A stretch of 64,000 nucleotides of DNA from Erythrocercus mccallii. Taxonomy: Eukaryota > Chordata > Aves > Passeriformes > Dicruridae. Below are positions 38,138 to 50,089 of this stretch, piece by piece (positions within the stretch are counted from its first letter, which is position 1; every line of letters starts with the position of its first letter). The DNA is taken from the NCBI GenBank assembly GCA_013397435.1, contig VZRG01000186.1, forward strand, positions 563,157 to 627,156. The letters are read 5' to 3'. The notes under the pieces were generated by a model. That model did no database searches, was not told the origin of the DNA, and saw only the letters and a program-made list of their open reading frames with translations. The position numbers and the translations under genes are program-made.

Positions 38138-39884
38138 GTAGGAAACCTATAAAAGAACACCTTAAAAACCCTTTACCTTAAAGCATCACTCAAGTGATGG
38201 TGGAGTTTCATAATTATGTTTAAATATCACAGTCACAGTAAAAAACTGATTCATATTACTACTGCTCTTACACTGAATATCTTTTCCTTTTGTGAGCAAA
38301 TGTCTCTATGGATTTACTTTTGGAAAAAGTATGTGTGCTTCACAATGTGGTTTGCTCTAAATATGTATTTTCTTGCTCACTTTTTTATAATAAATTTATT
38401 TGCAGTCATTCTGATCTTTGCTTTAAAAACATGCCTAGAATGCAACTTGCAGGAAGTCAATTCCATACAAAGGCAGGTTCCTATCTAAACATTATCTTCC
38501 TTCATTATTAATAATCTAACTATTATCCAGAAGCTACATTCATCGTTTGGAATTTTGACTCAACCATAGTATAGTACAAATTATATTTCAGGCTCCTGCA
38601 TATATTTGCATATACAACTTCAAAGGAAGACAAGAGGATGTCATTGTTGCTGTCATTTCTACTTATGTTCATGGAGATACTTTTTAAAATGCAATTTTTT
38701 AGAATGGATTCTTTACTGATTTTTATACTTTATAAATCATCACTCAAGATGAAAGACATGGTAAGTTATGTTGAAAATAGAAAAGCTTCTTAATTTATCT
38801 GTGCTTTTAAATTCTGCACTTTCATAAGATATTTCAACCCTTCTACAGCATCAAATCCTTTAGGAGTTTAGACATTTGTATTTTTTCCCTGAAACTGTGG
38901 AACCTCTATCATTTTTCAAATGACAAATACATTGCAACAACTATATGGTTTTGGTGACTATGGCACGTATGTGCAACAAAAGCATTTAATATACATAGCT
39001 CTTTTAGTTTAAAGAATATTTTGGATATTTTGGAAAAAAATCCTGAAATTTCATTTCATCAACTTAGCCTAAGTATGTGATTCTTTGCACTTAAAACTTA
39101 TTTTTTGCCAAAGTTTACCAAGGATGCATATAGAATACCACTGCTGGGGACTGTGAATGTAAATGCACTGCTTATGTTAACTCTGTGTCTTAAGCCTGTT
39201 AATTGGTCCACAAAAACAATGTGATTTGTCCTGCTGAGGCACCAGAAAACTATGAATCAACAGAATAACAAGGGCAAAGTCTGGGATGATGTAACATACA
39301 CTGGAAAATAGCTTTTGTTCTTCTTCAATATATCTTATGTCTAGACAAATACTCACCAAGTAGTTAAAACTTTTGGGAACTATCTAGGGAAATCATTATT
39401 TCAGATGTGTCTGTCTTGATCTGCATAATACATCAGATATTGGGTATAAGTGTAAACTTCCCAGATGCAGAATATACCTTGTGGAATGTGGAAGTATCTT
39501 ACTACAATTCAAATTCTTACAATTACAGAAATTTCCTTTCTTAATGTAAAGCATTCTTTTGAATTGCAGGTTTCTAAAATTTGCTGTATTTAATACAAAG
39601 ATTTCTGAATTACGTGAGAGATCATGAATTACGTAGCTATCTATCTTATCAGGCTCAATTGCAATTAAATAAATTCCTCTGTTAGTGATATAAACATAAA
39701 TTGTGTTAAAATATAGGAGGAAGATTTCAAGACCCATAGATTCATAGTGGTATTAAAACCAGGTTAATCTAACAGCTTCAATAAGTCATTTTTATTGCAC
39801 TATATTATATGTGTATTTGAAAACTAAGCAGAAGTAACAACATTTTCAGCTAGAGTAGTTTACTTGTACCACAAATTGCACAAT
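38138..39884. other. AT-rich intron start, nothing recognised
   Basis: Two short overlapping ORFs at 38216-38511 have no recognisable features. No repeat ends are visible. Confidence 0.55.
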
Positions 39885-40275
39885 AGCGGAGGTTGGAAGA
39901 GACCTCTGGAGCTCATGTGGTTCAGTGTCCTTCTCAAAGAAGGGTACCTAAAGCAAGGTGCTCAGGACTGTCAGGTGAGTTTTGAATACCTCCAAGATTA
40001 GAGACTCTGCAGCCTCTCTGAGCAACCAGTGCCAGTGTTTACCCTGAGTAAAAAGGTTTTCACTTATTTGTAAGTGAGATTTCCCAAGTTTCAGTTTCTG
40101 CTTATTGCTTCCTGTCTCATCAATGGATATCATCGTGAAGACTCTGGTTCTGCCTTCTTTACACCCTCTCATCTCACAGGTATTAATGCACACCAATAAG
40201 ATCCACCCCTGATTCCCCAAGACTTCTACAGGCTAAATGTCCCAGGTCTTTGAGTTTCTCCCATATGTTTTTGTT
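39885..40275 (-). mobile_element. Old CR1 LINE fragment, minus orientation
   Basis: It begins gcggaggttggaagagacctctggagctcatgtggttcagtgtcc, the reverse complement of the CR1 3' end region. It continues with diverged CR1 blocks (gtgctcaggactgtcaggtgagttttgaatacctccaagat; aggctaaatgtcccaggtctttgagtttctcc). It is more degraded than the copy at 15.7 kb, so it is an older insertion. Boundaries are approximate. Confidence 0.85.
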
Positions 40276-41203
40276 TCTAGAAACTTACTTCTACTAAAAT
40301 TCAACAGCCTTAACATATATTTCCATCTTAGGTACTTCTCCCAAGTTAAATAATTATCGGAACTGATCATGAAATAGAAAAAAACTCCACAAAAACAAAG
40401 TTTTGTGACCTACCTGACCTTGTTTTCTGGCACAAAACCTAGCAGTGAAAGGATGCCTCCAATATCTGATTGTCTCCAAAGACAATCCTTGCATTTATCC
40501 TCTGGGCAAATCCTGCATCTCAGTCTATATGACTCTGAGATCTCCAAGAAACATTTTGCTTATGGGCAGTTATGCCCAATAGTTCGAACAGACTGTTCCA
40601 GAATATACACATGTAGTTGGAATTGATGTGTTGATATATTGAGCTATGCTGTCTTTGAGACACATAAAGTAAATATAAAGAGTTTTTAATGTAACCATTT
40701 AACCCTCACTTTACTAATAGATGAGTTGCCATTACCAGACCAAACTGAAGGAATCTTTGTGATTGTTCTAATTTCCAAGAAATTCTAAATCTTGAGCAAC
40801 TGTCCTCAGGGAATTCGGGACTCTACTTTCTCATGTTACATTGACAGCTTTCTCCTGTTGCTGCTTCCTAGAAACAGTAATTCTTTAAAATCACTGTGCT
40901 ATTTCTTTGTGACTGCTTGCTTGGTTCATTTGTGTGTGTGGTGAAGATGTATAATTGTGTTGCACAAGAACAATTGTCCATTGTTTCAGGGAAACAGAAA
41001 AGTCAGTAATTTTAATTGCAGTGCTTAGATGTTAAATGAAAGCAGCCTTTAGGCTTTGCCAGATTGTAAGTTATTGTGTTTTAGAGTCCTTATATAGATT
41101 TTGTGCAGTAGCTGTTAGGTGTAAATGCTATTCACAAAACAAAATCACAAGATATTCCGCACAAAGGGGTAACTTGTCCATTTGCAGATTGCATCATAAG
41201 GAC
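40276..41203. other. Intronic sequence, nothing recognised
   Basis: Short ORFs without recognisable domains. No clear repeat. Confidence 0.5.
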
Positions 41204-41593
41204 TTTGGTGGCTTGACATTGGCTGGATGCCACACGCCCACTATATCAGTCAGTTACTCCTCCATCTCACCAGGACAAGTAAGAGAAAATGTATAGCGAT
41301 AAGGACAGCAAAGTATCACTCACCTGTTACTGTCATGGGCAAAACAGGTTCAACCCTCATATATTCTCACTCCTTTCTCTGGCTCCTATTAATGCTGCAC
41401 AGTGACTTTTTTCCTTCTTAAATATGTTATCCCATCACTGATGGGCTCTGCCTTTGCCAGTGGCAGGTCAGTCTTGGAACCATCTGGTTTTGGTTGTATC
41501 AGACATGAGGGAAACTTCTGGCAGCTCTTCACATAAGCCACTCCTGCAGCACTCCTACCCCTGCCCAAAAAGCTGCCACTCAAACTCAATACA
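41204..41593 (-). mobile_element. Avian ERV LTR (ERVL-like), minus orientation, probably internally deleted
   Basis: Seen: the + strand begins tttggtggcttgacattggctggatgcc and passes through gataaggacagcaaagtatcactcacctgttactgtcatgggcaaaacagg. It then jumps to tctcactcctttctctggc, ttttttccttcttaaatatgttatccca and tgggctctgcctttgccagtggcaggtc, and ends caaactcaataca. These are the conserved blocks of a widespread bird LTR whose sense strand is the opposite one. Known copies of this type, from memory, carry a longer GC-rich middle section, so this copy appears to have lost it. Neither boundary has an obvious target-site duplication. Confidence 0.8.
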
Positions 41594-41689
41594 CAAATAT
41601 ATTTTTGACAATAAAAATCTGTTTATATCTATTTGTTCTGATCTCATATACCTCTTGTGGTTTCTCTGGGAATTCGACTAAAAAGGACT

Positions 41690-42393
41690 GGATTTCCTCA
41701 GTTCTGAAAGTCACTGCAGGTAGAGACACTTCATAGGGCATGGTCACACAAGCATAATGACCAGCCCCAGCTTACAAGAAACCATCCCCAGCCATTATTT
41801 TATTCCTGCATTTTTTCCATATCTGTCCTCTGCTGCTTCTGCTCATCCCTGTCCCGTTTCTCTGGGATGTAGCTGACAAAAGTGGGACTGCTGTGTTGTG
41901 GATACAGAACCCCAGCAGAGCCCGCATGGTGCAAGGCCAGTGCTGGAAGCAGCCATATGGAATCCAGTCCAGCTTCTGAACTGGCAGCATGGCATGACAC
42001 AGACAATCTAGCTTCCAGGTCCACCATTGTTTTCCATTGTCTGGGGCCCAGGGACAGGGAGAATCAACCAAAAGAAGTGGCCACCATTTTTTCTTTGTCC
42101 CAGGAGCTGCGTGGATGTGACCTCAGGGAGAGTCCACCATCCTGTCTTTGTCCCAGAAGCCACATGGATCTAAGTCAAGGTGGTGAACTCCTGTAGTGTG
42201 TAAAGAACCTTCTCTTTCTATATACTTTTATTATTGATATTGTTGCTGTTACTATGTGTCCCTTATTCTCTTGCTTTTTTTTCTTTTTATCTCAATCCAT
42301 GATCTCTGTCTTTATCCTTCTATTCATGGAAAGGGTGAGGGGAAGGGAGTGGTTTATTTGGAGTTTAATTTCCATCTGGTGTTAAGTCCTCAC
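41690..42393 (+). mobile_element. Avian ERV LTR, plus orientation
   Basis: Seen: a GC-richer stretch with paired segments (ggagctgcgtggatgtgacctcagggagagtccaccat and then cctgtctttgtcccagaagccacatggat). These are followed by gtgtgtaaagaaccttctctttctatatacttttattattg, a polyadenylation-type region (tctcaatccatgatctctgtctttatcc), a G-rich tail and an end resembling gttaagtcctcaca. This order matches a second bird LTR type. The 3' end near 42393 is reasonable; the 5' end is uncertain between 41690 and 41880. The ORF at 41882-42196 and those opposite it are LTR translations. Confidence 0.72.
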
Positions 42394-45300
42394 ACTAACC
42401 TAGCACATCTAGCATGCCACTGGCTTTTTGAAAGCAAGTCAGTATGGAAGGCAACATAACACACCTCTAAGCAGCAATGGGATAAGAAACTTTTTTCTTT
42501 TCCTAGTAAGAATTCAGATTATCAGACTTTTTATATAGTTAGCATACAGATTCTTTAATTACTCTTTTCCCCTCATATCAAATTGATGTAATGTTTATTA
42601 TCATCTTACCGTAGCTATATTATTGCTATAACTTGGCCTTTTCCAGTCAGCCAAAACTAATACTTACAAGCAGCCAAATTAATTTTCTTTTCTTTGTTTG
42701 ATCTTTGATCAGGCAAACAGAATTACTATAATTGATTTCACTAAAATATTGGAACTACCAATTGGATTTAAAGCTATGCATAATTAATTTATTTGTTCAG
42801 CATTTTTTTTCAGATCTTTCTAGCTTGCATTTTAGCAATATTTAGTGCCCCATTTCTAACATTTCTAACATCTAACAAAATACTTGGAAAGCTGAATTTA
42901 TAAATAAAATATTGTAGTGTAAAAAGTGCATCCAAACAATTAGTGTTTGGATTTCCTCTTGAATCATATTTACTATGCCATCTTCCATCAGATTACAGTA
43001 GAAGTTTAAAGAAAAATGTTTTAAAAATTAATTAGGTATAGAATGAAGGTTTTATTTTGATATTTGTTGTTTCTTCCTCTCCACACATCCTTTGTTGTTT
43101 TCATTTGATTTTTTGTATTTTGATGTTGATTTCATCAATAAAAGTATTTATGACCCAAGTTATCTGTGTCTAGGTGTGGAATTCTTCATAGTTTCAGAGT
43201 TCTAGTCAGAAGGAGACATGGTGTTGAACGGGCCTGAAAACTGTCAGAAAAAATTACATTGCTGTGACATGCCCTACTTTGTCTTCTTCATGTCTGCCAT
43301 ACCAGCAACATCAGTCTCATGGAAATGAACTCTCACAGTAGATATCATTGGATACAGTTCTTGTTCTGCTTTGTTCCTTGGTGGCATTGCCATGGGGAGA
43401 AAGATTTTACAGTCATTTAGCTTTTTTTTTTTCCTAATTCTTCTATCCTCACCTATGCAAATATATGAATGCCTTTTGCATATTCAGTGGGAGTTGCAGA
43501 GCATATGATTTATCTTATGCCAGTGCTTTATGAATGCATAAATTCCCCACAGATGAAGTATCGTTTACAGGCTAACTAGGGGATGAAAACCTAGCACTTC
43601 CTAGAAGCAAAGTTTATCCGTGTACACAGAATGACTTGCAAGGTGTCATAAAGAATCTCCTGCTTGTTTGTGAACTTACAGCATGTACAGTATGCTTGGT
43701 TAGCTTTGCTTATTGCCAGAACAATAGAAGGGGTTTTTTTAAATATTTTTTTGTTTTCTCTTTAGGAGGTAAGGACCCCACAATACCTTTAGCTGTGCAG
43801 TTAAAAATTATCTGCTTAAGTTAAATATTTATTTCAATAATCCTAGAAATAGAACAGAATAAGAAAGCTTCCAAAGCAAAATATGATTAATGGTTCTGGT
43901 TACTTTTGCAGTAAGTCAGGCCTCTGTTGCAGTGTTTCAAATAAAATATTCTATTTTTTGGCAAGTTTTCAGAGACGTTCAAGAAGGTATTAGGTATTTC
44001 GATAATAATGTACCACAAGTTGTCTATCTGTTGTGTTTAACTACATTGAGTAATTCAGGATTTAACAAACAGATAATCCTGAAGTCAAACAATGAATATA
44101 ATAGAGGCTGCTGAACTAAATGTATACTAATGGAAAACCATAAGTGAAATAATGTAAATCAACTTGCAATTGCTAGTTCTTTCAATGAATTTTCATAATT
44201 CACTGTCTGCCTATAAATGCCTGTCTGTCCTTTCACATATTCTTTATAATTCTAGAAATGATGTTTTAAATAAGTGAAAAGAATTTTCAGTGTTTCCTTG
44301 ATGCATGGTACTTTTAGTCAGAGGTTTCATCTAGAATTGTTACCTAGAGTAAATTGAGAAACAAAATTAGTAAAAGCAATTGATAGAATCAAAAGCCAGA
44401 AAAACTTGTTATTTTCTAACTCTTAAGTGAAGCTGAATAGATTTTTCCTTTAAATGGTACCGAGACAATAATTTATATTTTGTTAAATTTTATTATCAAG
44501 AGAGTAAACCAATCTTGATATGAAAACATCAACAAGGAGGTAATTCACCATCTTTCTTGACTATTCTATTATCTGGTTAATAGAACAATTGTTAAATATG
44601 TAGTCCAATACTGTTACAGTAATACTTTTTTCTTAAGTGTCTAGTAAAACATTGTAAAAAGGTTCAGTCATAGCTGCCTTGTTATCAGCACTAAGAAGAT
44701 ATTAATTTAATAACAGCAATTCAGACTTCAGCCATCGTTTGACTTGGTGTTACCCTCCCCAGAACTATTCAAAAGACTATGGTTGAAGTAGCATTCAAAC
44801 AAGGAACTGAGTGGTTCTCATTTTATGATTTATTTTTAGTGACACTTCCTACAGACTACTACCCAGTATGTTCTGCAACGCTGTATATTCATAGAGTAAA
44901 TTGTGTTGATACAATTTTCCAGAACTATGGAGAATATCTGCAGTCATTGAAGACTTGATGCCTGATGGACTGGTTTTATTATGATATATCATACACTGAA
45001 AGCACAAAGTAGCTAAGGCAGTCCATCAGGGCAAGAGGCCAGCTAGGAGACACAGAGAAAGTTAATGGAAAACAAATGGCTGTGCTCCTTTTTAAACCTG
45101 CAGAACCTGTGCCAGCTTATACAAATAGAATGAGAAAGATTTGTGTAAAAATCTATTGTGACACCAGTTTATCTTGGTGCCATTTATTCACTAGTACTGC
45201 ATGCAGAGATTTCCAGCACAGGGAACAGGTGGAAGGTCTGACAGTGACAGGCAGTACTTTGCTGAATTGATGGAACAAGGAAGCCATCTGATCATGAACC

Positions 45301-48300
45301 TACAGCTTTTACAGGTAGCCATATAGTAGATACATTTGTGCCTGCTGTGAAGCTCTCTGGAGTTATAATACTGATTAGTAGGGAAGATTTTGAAAGCTGT
45401 TAGTGAGAGAAACACTGGGAGAGTGTATTAGACAGAATACTCTTCTGTCAGGCAGGGAGTAGAGAAACAGAAAAGGGATTAACTGTTCCAATGAGTTGGT
45501 TTAAACTAGAGATCCTATGGAAGACTGTGGTGCTCCTGCGAAAAGTCAAGCGGGCAGCTGAGAGGAAAACTTCTTAGGATGCTCCCAGGTTATTGAGTGT
45601 GGGATCTTGTTTTATCGACAAAATGATTATAGAATTCCCTTCATAAACTGAAGTGAATATTAAGATTGAAAATGATTTCTTTTTTATTATTCTCACAAAT
45701 ACTAAACTCTTAGAAAGAATTCATAGTATGACAGGCCATAGTGAAGCAGAAGAAAACTTAGAAACAGATAACGGACTGTTTACTGGTCCCACATGACTTT
45801 GAGTAATAAGAAAGAAATGTTTCATTCGTAACTATAATCTGGAGAGAACACTGATACTGGCAAATGTGAAACTGTAGGCTATTTATTCCAGGGCCAAAAA
45901 AGGTAGTATTCTCATAATTGTGTCTTTGGAGGAGAATGCAGAAAGTTTAGGCACTAGGGCAAAGTAAACAGAGCACTAGAGTGGGTTTGTAAATCTGAAT
46001 TAAGAAAACACTCTTTTACAACAAGATTACTCAGATTGAAGAAAATCAGAACAGTGAAAAAAAACAAAAGGAAATTGATGAATTCTGGACTGTACTGAGA
46101 TAAATATGCTAAGTTCCTTTAAGAGTAATCCTATGAATGTTCTTGCAAACACATCACTGTTTTTTACTGAACTCTGCAAAATATTAAAGCAAAGCATAAG
46201 TCTTTGTAAAAGATATGTATCATACGTAAAAAATACTGAAAATATTGGGTTTTTTTCTGTACTGTAACAAAACCAGGGAACTGTTCAAACATATCTATAT
46301 ATATTGCTTATAGTGACACAGAGTTTCAGACTGGACAGGAAAGGTGCTTGTGGTGATCACCAGGTACTGGGCAATACGCTATTCCTCTTCACCTTCAAAT
46401 AGCTGTACTTAGGAAAAATCTGCAGTGAAGGGCAGCCAAGAGCTGAACTCAGCAGAGCCGCAGCAGAGCAGCTTGAGGAAGTACCAGCAGATGATGTCAG
46501 AATATTTTAGCTTTGAGTGGTAGCCAGTATTTGAGGTCTTGGGGGTTATTTCATGCAGGAAGAAAAATTGGCAACATACTCGTGTATTTGAGTAACTGGA
46601 GAAAAACATGTCACTGAAGTCTGGGGTAAAATGCATTTTCTTCACACATGTTCAAATATGTCAGAAACTAAGAGCTGCATGGAAATCAGAGTAGATTTGA
46701 ATGAAGATTTACAGCCTGAAAATTTTGCTTTCAAGATCCATTCAGGATCATAAGACCAGGCATATATTCCTTTCATGACTGAGTTTATTTCAGCTGTAGC
46801 AAAAGTTTAAGGAATACCACTGGTGTTTCCAGTACTGATAAGATTTTCATGGACTTCCAGCACTCAGCTCTCTGCCTTCCTCTCTGAATAAATAACTGAT
46901 CTCTAAAAGATTCTTGAAGCTATGATGAATGGAAGAGCTGAAGCAAGCTAATTCAGTAAGCTTTACTGAATGTTTAAGTGAAGACAGCAGAAGGCTATGC
47001 AGATTTTAGAAAGTAATCACTTAAAAATTGGAATGTGTTGTTTAATTCTGGTATTACCCATTCCTCTTTTTGTGCTGTTAAATGGAAAATCATCTTGAAA
47101 TCAGGAAAACCTTTTCAATGAAGGTGCAATAAGGAAGTTAAAGAGAAGTGTCTCAGAAAAGGTACTCAAATGGGATTTAAACTGTAAAAAAAATCCAGTT
47201 TAGAGTATTTCTTTTATTTACAGGAGGAGTTGAACTGCTTCACTTGAACCACAGTGTGCAGTAGTCTCTGTTTCTTTTTCAGCTTTTGAACAGTTTTTAT
47301 TTTAGAGACTATGCTTGCTTGATACCTTTTAAAACTACAATGAAACACCATATAGGGCATATGCAAAAACACACCCAAGTATAAAAGAGGGAAAAGTTTG
47401 CTTTTTATATATCAAACTATCCTATTTAACCTCTTGGATCCTTATGTCTCCCAAATAACTACATTTGGCTGTTAAAGATTTCCAGGCATAAAAGCTCATT
47501 CCACCTAATGTTTACTGTCTAAAATGTAGGAATCTGGCTTCAGCAAGTATTATATGTTCCTGTTTTATGGAGAGGAAAAGGCATCTTCAGAGGAGGATTC
47601 ATTGTGTCTGTCTTAGAAGGGGATGAATCACCTCCTTGAGTTAGCTATTTCTCTTCATAAAACATACATTTAGATGACTGATGTGAAGTTTTGTGAATCT
47701 CCTCCCTAATGTCCTTTCATTAAGATACAGAATGCCTTTTTCTTGACATTTGAAAAAAATCCAAGGATAGAAACTGCAGGACCTATTTCAGTGCATGGTG
47801 GTCAAAAAACTTTTCATATATCAGGTCAAAAGCTCTTCTTTTCAACATGTGATCTCTGTATTTCAAATAAAGCTGGTGAGTATAATTTTTCCTCATTCAC
47901 AAGAAGCATACTTCAAATATGTATAACAAACACCCTTAAGAGTGAAATGTCACAAGGAATTTGAGTGATGATTGTAATTTTTACTCTAAAATATTGTCAA
48001 AGCACAAAGAGAAGAACGAGAATATAGTTCTTTTTTTCTATCCATTGCCTAGTAATTCAGTGTTTTTATTACTCATCCATGTAAGCATGTGTTCTGAATC
48101 CTCGAAGAACTGCACTCATGTTTTACATAGCACAGATATTAATAAATTGAGAAATTCATACTGGTGGAGGGACAACAACTTCAGGCAATAGCCCAAATAT
48201 TCTCTGCAAGAACTATGTTGTTCATTTCCCATTAAATATGGAATAATTTTAACAGACTTGTTACATAGCCTGAAAAACTGAACATAAGATGGCACTTGAT

Positions 48301-50011
48301 GGAGTTTTCATACCTAAGTCTAGAAACTAATCCATATAAAACCACATCCATGAAGTTTGCCTTCCAAAAGGCCTTGAGGATATTAGTCTCATTGTCTGCA
48401 TTGATGTCTCTTTGTAATGTAGAGTTCCTGCCTTAGAAGACAACACCACACTGCTATCATAACCATTTCATACTATTCAGCTACAATTGTGCTTCAATCA
48501 TCTTTCACCACTTGAACACCTGTTTTGTGGGTTCAGGCATGAATGACTGCACTTGCACATAGCACAGAATGTACTTTCTGCAGTACTTGGTTCATTTCAA
48601 TAGTCAAGAAAAGCCACCTTGGCTCTGAAGTTGCAATATAGAAATAAGTACAATGGAAGCATGATTTTTAATGCAATATTTAAAGAGAACTTGCTTTCTA
48701 CCACTTCACTTCTTAGAAATATTTGCATATAGATCAGTGTCTATTGTAGTAATTATAAAATTTATACCATATAATGACAAAAAGTATAACTTACATTCTG
48801 TAGTATGAAATTATGTACTGTGAGGTAGTAATTACTGCCATATAAGAAATATTTGGGTTGAATTCTTGGTTTTATCTTGGATAAATAAATGCATTTTGAG
48901 ATTATTAGCCCCTGCAAGGTCTAGGAAAAAAAGTATTTTATATGAATCATGGAACGATTACAGGTTTTTGTAATTTTTGGTAACTGACATGCATCTTGAT
49001 GTTGTCATTAGCATTCTGATAGAGTCATTCATCAGCTATTTTGCAATTGCTATTGTTTTTTGACACAATAGTTTTGAATTGTTCATGCTTTTTCCACAAT
49101 TATTTTCTACATCTGATTATACTTTCCATTGTTCAATTTGTTCCTACAGAACTAATTAATATCCTGTGAAGATGTCCTATATTTCTATCCTTTTCTCTTA
49201 CCATTACAAATAAAATTCTACCATGTGTCTTCTTTAATATATAGCTGCACTGCTGTCTTCTCGCGTCTCTTCCTACTTGGCTCCTGATCCCACCTATGGT
49301 GCCTAAACTACTTAATAGGGATAGGCTGGGAGTTTATCAGCCATTCAGCTGACTAAAGAGAGAAAAAAGATATTAAACCTCTGATGCATCTGTTCTTTCT
49401 CACAAAACTTTGCCCCTGTGAGAGCTCTTACTCTCTTCCTTCTTTCTAATTCAGTTGAAATTGCCCTGTAGATTCAAAAGGGTTTAGGTGAGCCAAATGT
49501 AATACATTGTGTTAACCTCATTGTGAAACAGAACTAAAAAATCTCCTGATAAAAAGTGAATCAAACAAAAGCAGCTGTGAATATCACTTTGAAAGCCTGT
49601 AGTCCTTGAATATGTGTAGACAATGTTCTTTACATTTTATGTAAGAAATATTTTTTTTTAATGTTTAAGATTTTCTTATATGGAACAACAAACACAGGAA
49701 ATCCATACCTGTAATTAGGACAGGCTGTTCTTTTCTTTGAACATAAAACAACTTGAATTCAAAATATTGCCAATCCTGATAATATCTGTTTAAAAAAGAC
49801 ATCTTCTGAAACATGATAAATGATTGTATTTTTGTAGAAATAAATAAAACCAAAAATTAATTTGGATTACCACAGAAGCTGCAGTTATTTCAATCTTCTG
49901 TAGGTTTCCTATATAGCTTTGTATTACTGTAATTCATGATTTTGCAGCTATATGTCCTTTTAATGAGGTTTAATAATGAATTATTTTCTCTTTGTTTGCT
50001 TGTCTTCTCAG
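42394..50011. other. Intronic sequence without recognisable genes or repeats
   Basis: AT-rich throughout, with ORFs of at most 78 codons upstream of the linker exon. Slightly GC-richer patches near 43.2 and 45.1 kb match nothing I recognise. Confidence 0.55.
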
Positions 50012-50089
50012 TAAAGAAAGCAATTGAACTGAAATCAAGAGGAGTCAAGATGTTGCCCAGCAAAGACAGCAACCACAAGAATTCTGTCT
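50012..50089 (+). CDS. CSMD1: CSMD1 internal exon, linker between CUB2 and the second Sushi domain
   Basis: Seen: the acceptor follows a long pyrimidine tract (tgtcttctcag) and the donor is T|gtaagt, close to consensus. The exon begins with TA, which joins the G of the previous exon to make Val. It then encodes 25 residues, KKAIELKSRGVKMLPSKD followed by SNHKNSV, and leaves one T for the next codon. Both flanking introns are phase 1 and the length is 78 nt, so the exon is symmetric and could be skipped without a frameshift. Known: this basic linker follows CUB2 in CSMD proteins and leads into a Sushi domain. The MLPSKD...HKNSV form is, from memory, the CSMD1 version; the paralogues have a different core there. 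The Sushi 2 exon that should follow was not found before the window ends. Confidence 0.93.

Larger units (their letters stand above)
38138..50011 (+). other. CSMD1: CSMD1 complete intron, 11,874 bp, phase 1
   Basis: It begins GTAGG and ends in a pyrimidine tract plus CAG. It separates the CUB2-end exon from the linker exon. It contains an old CR1 fragment and two oppositely oriented LTRs between about 39.9 and 42.4 kb. From 42.4 to 50.0 kb I see only AT-rich sequence with short chance ORFs and no recognisable repeat or gene. Confidence 0.9.

Noticed and set aside
41772..42196. ORFs of 75 to 104 codons on both strands
   Set aside because: All lie in an LTR; the overlap on both strands reflects GC-richer repeat sequence.
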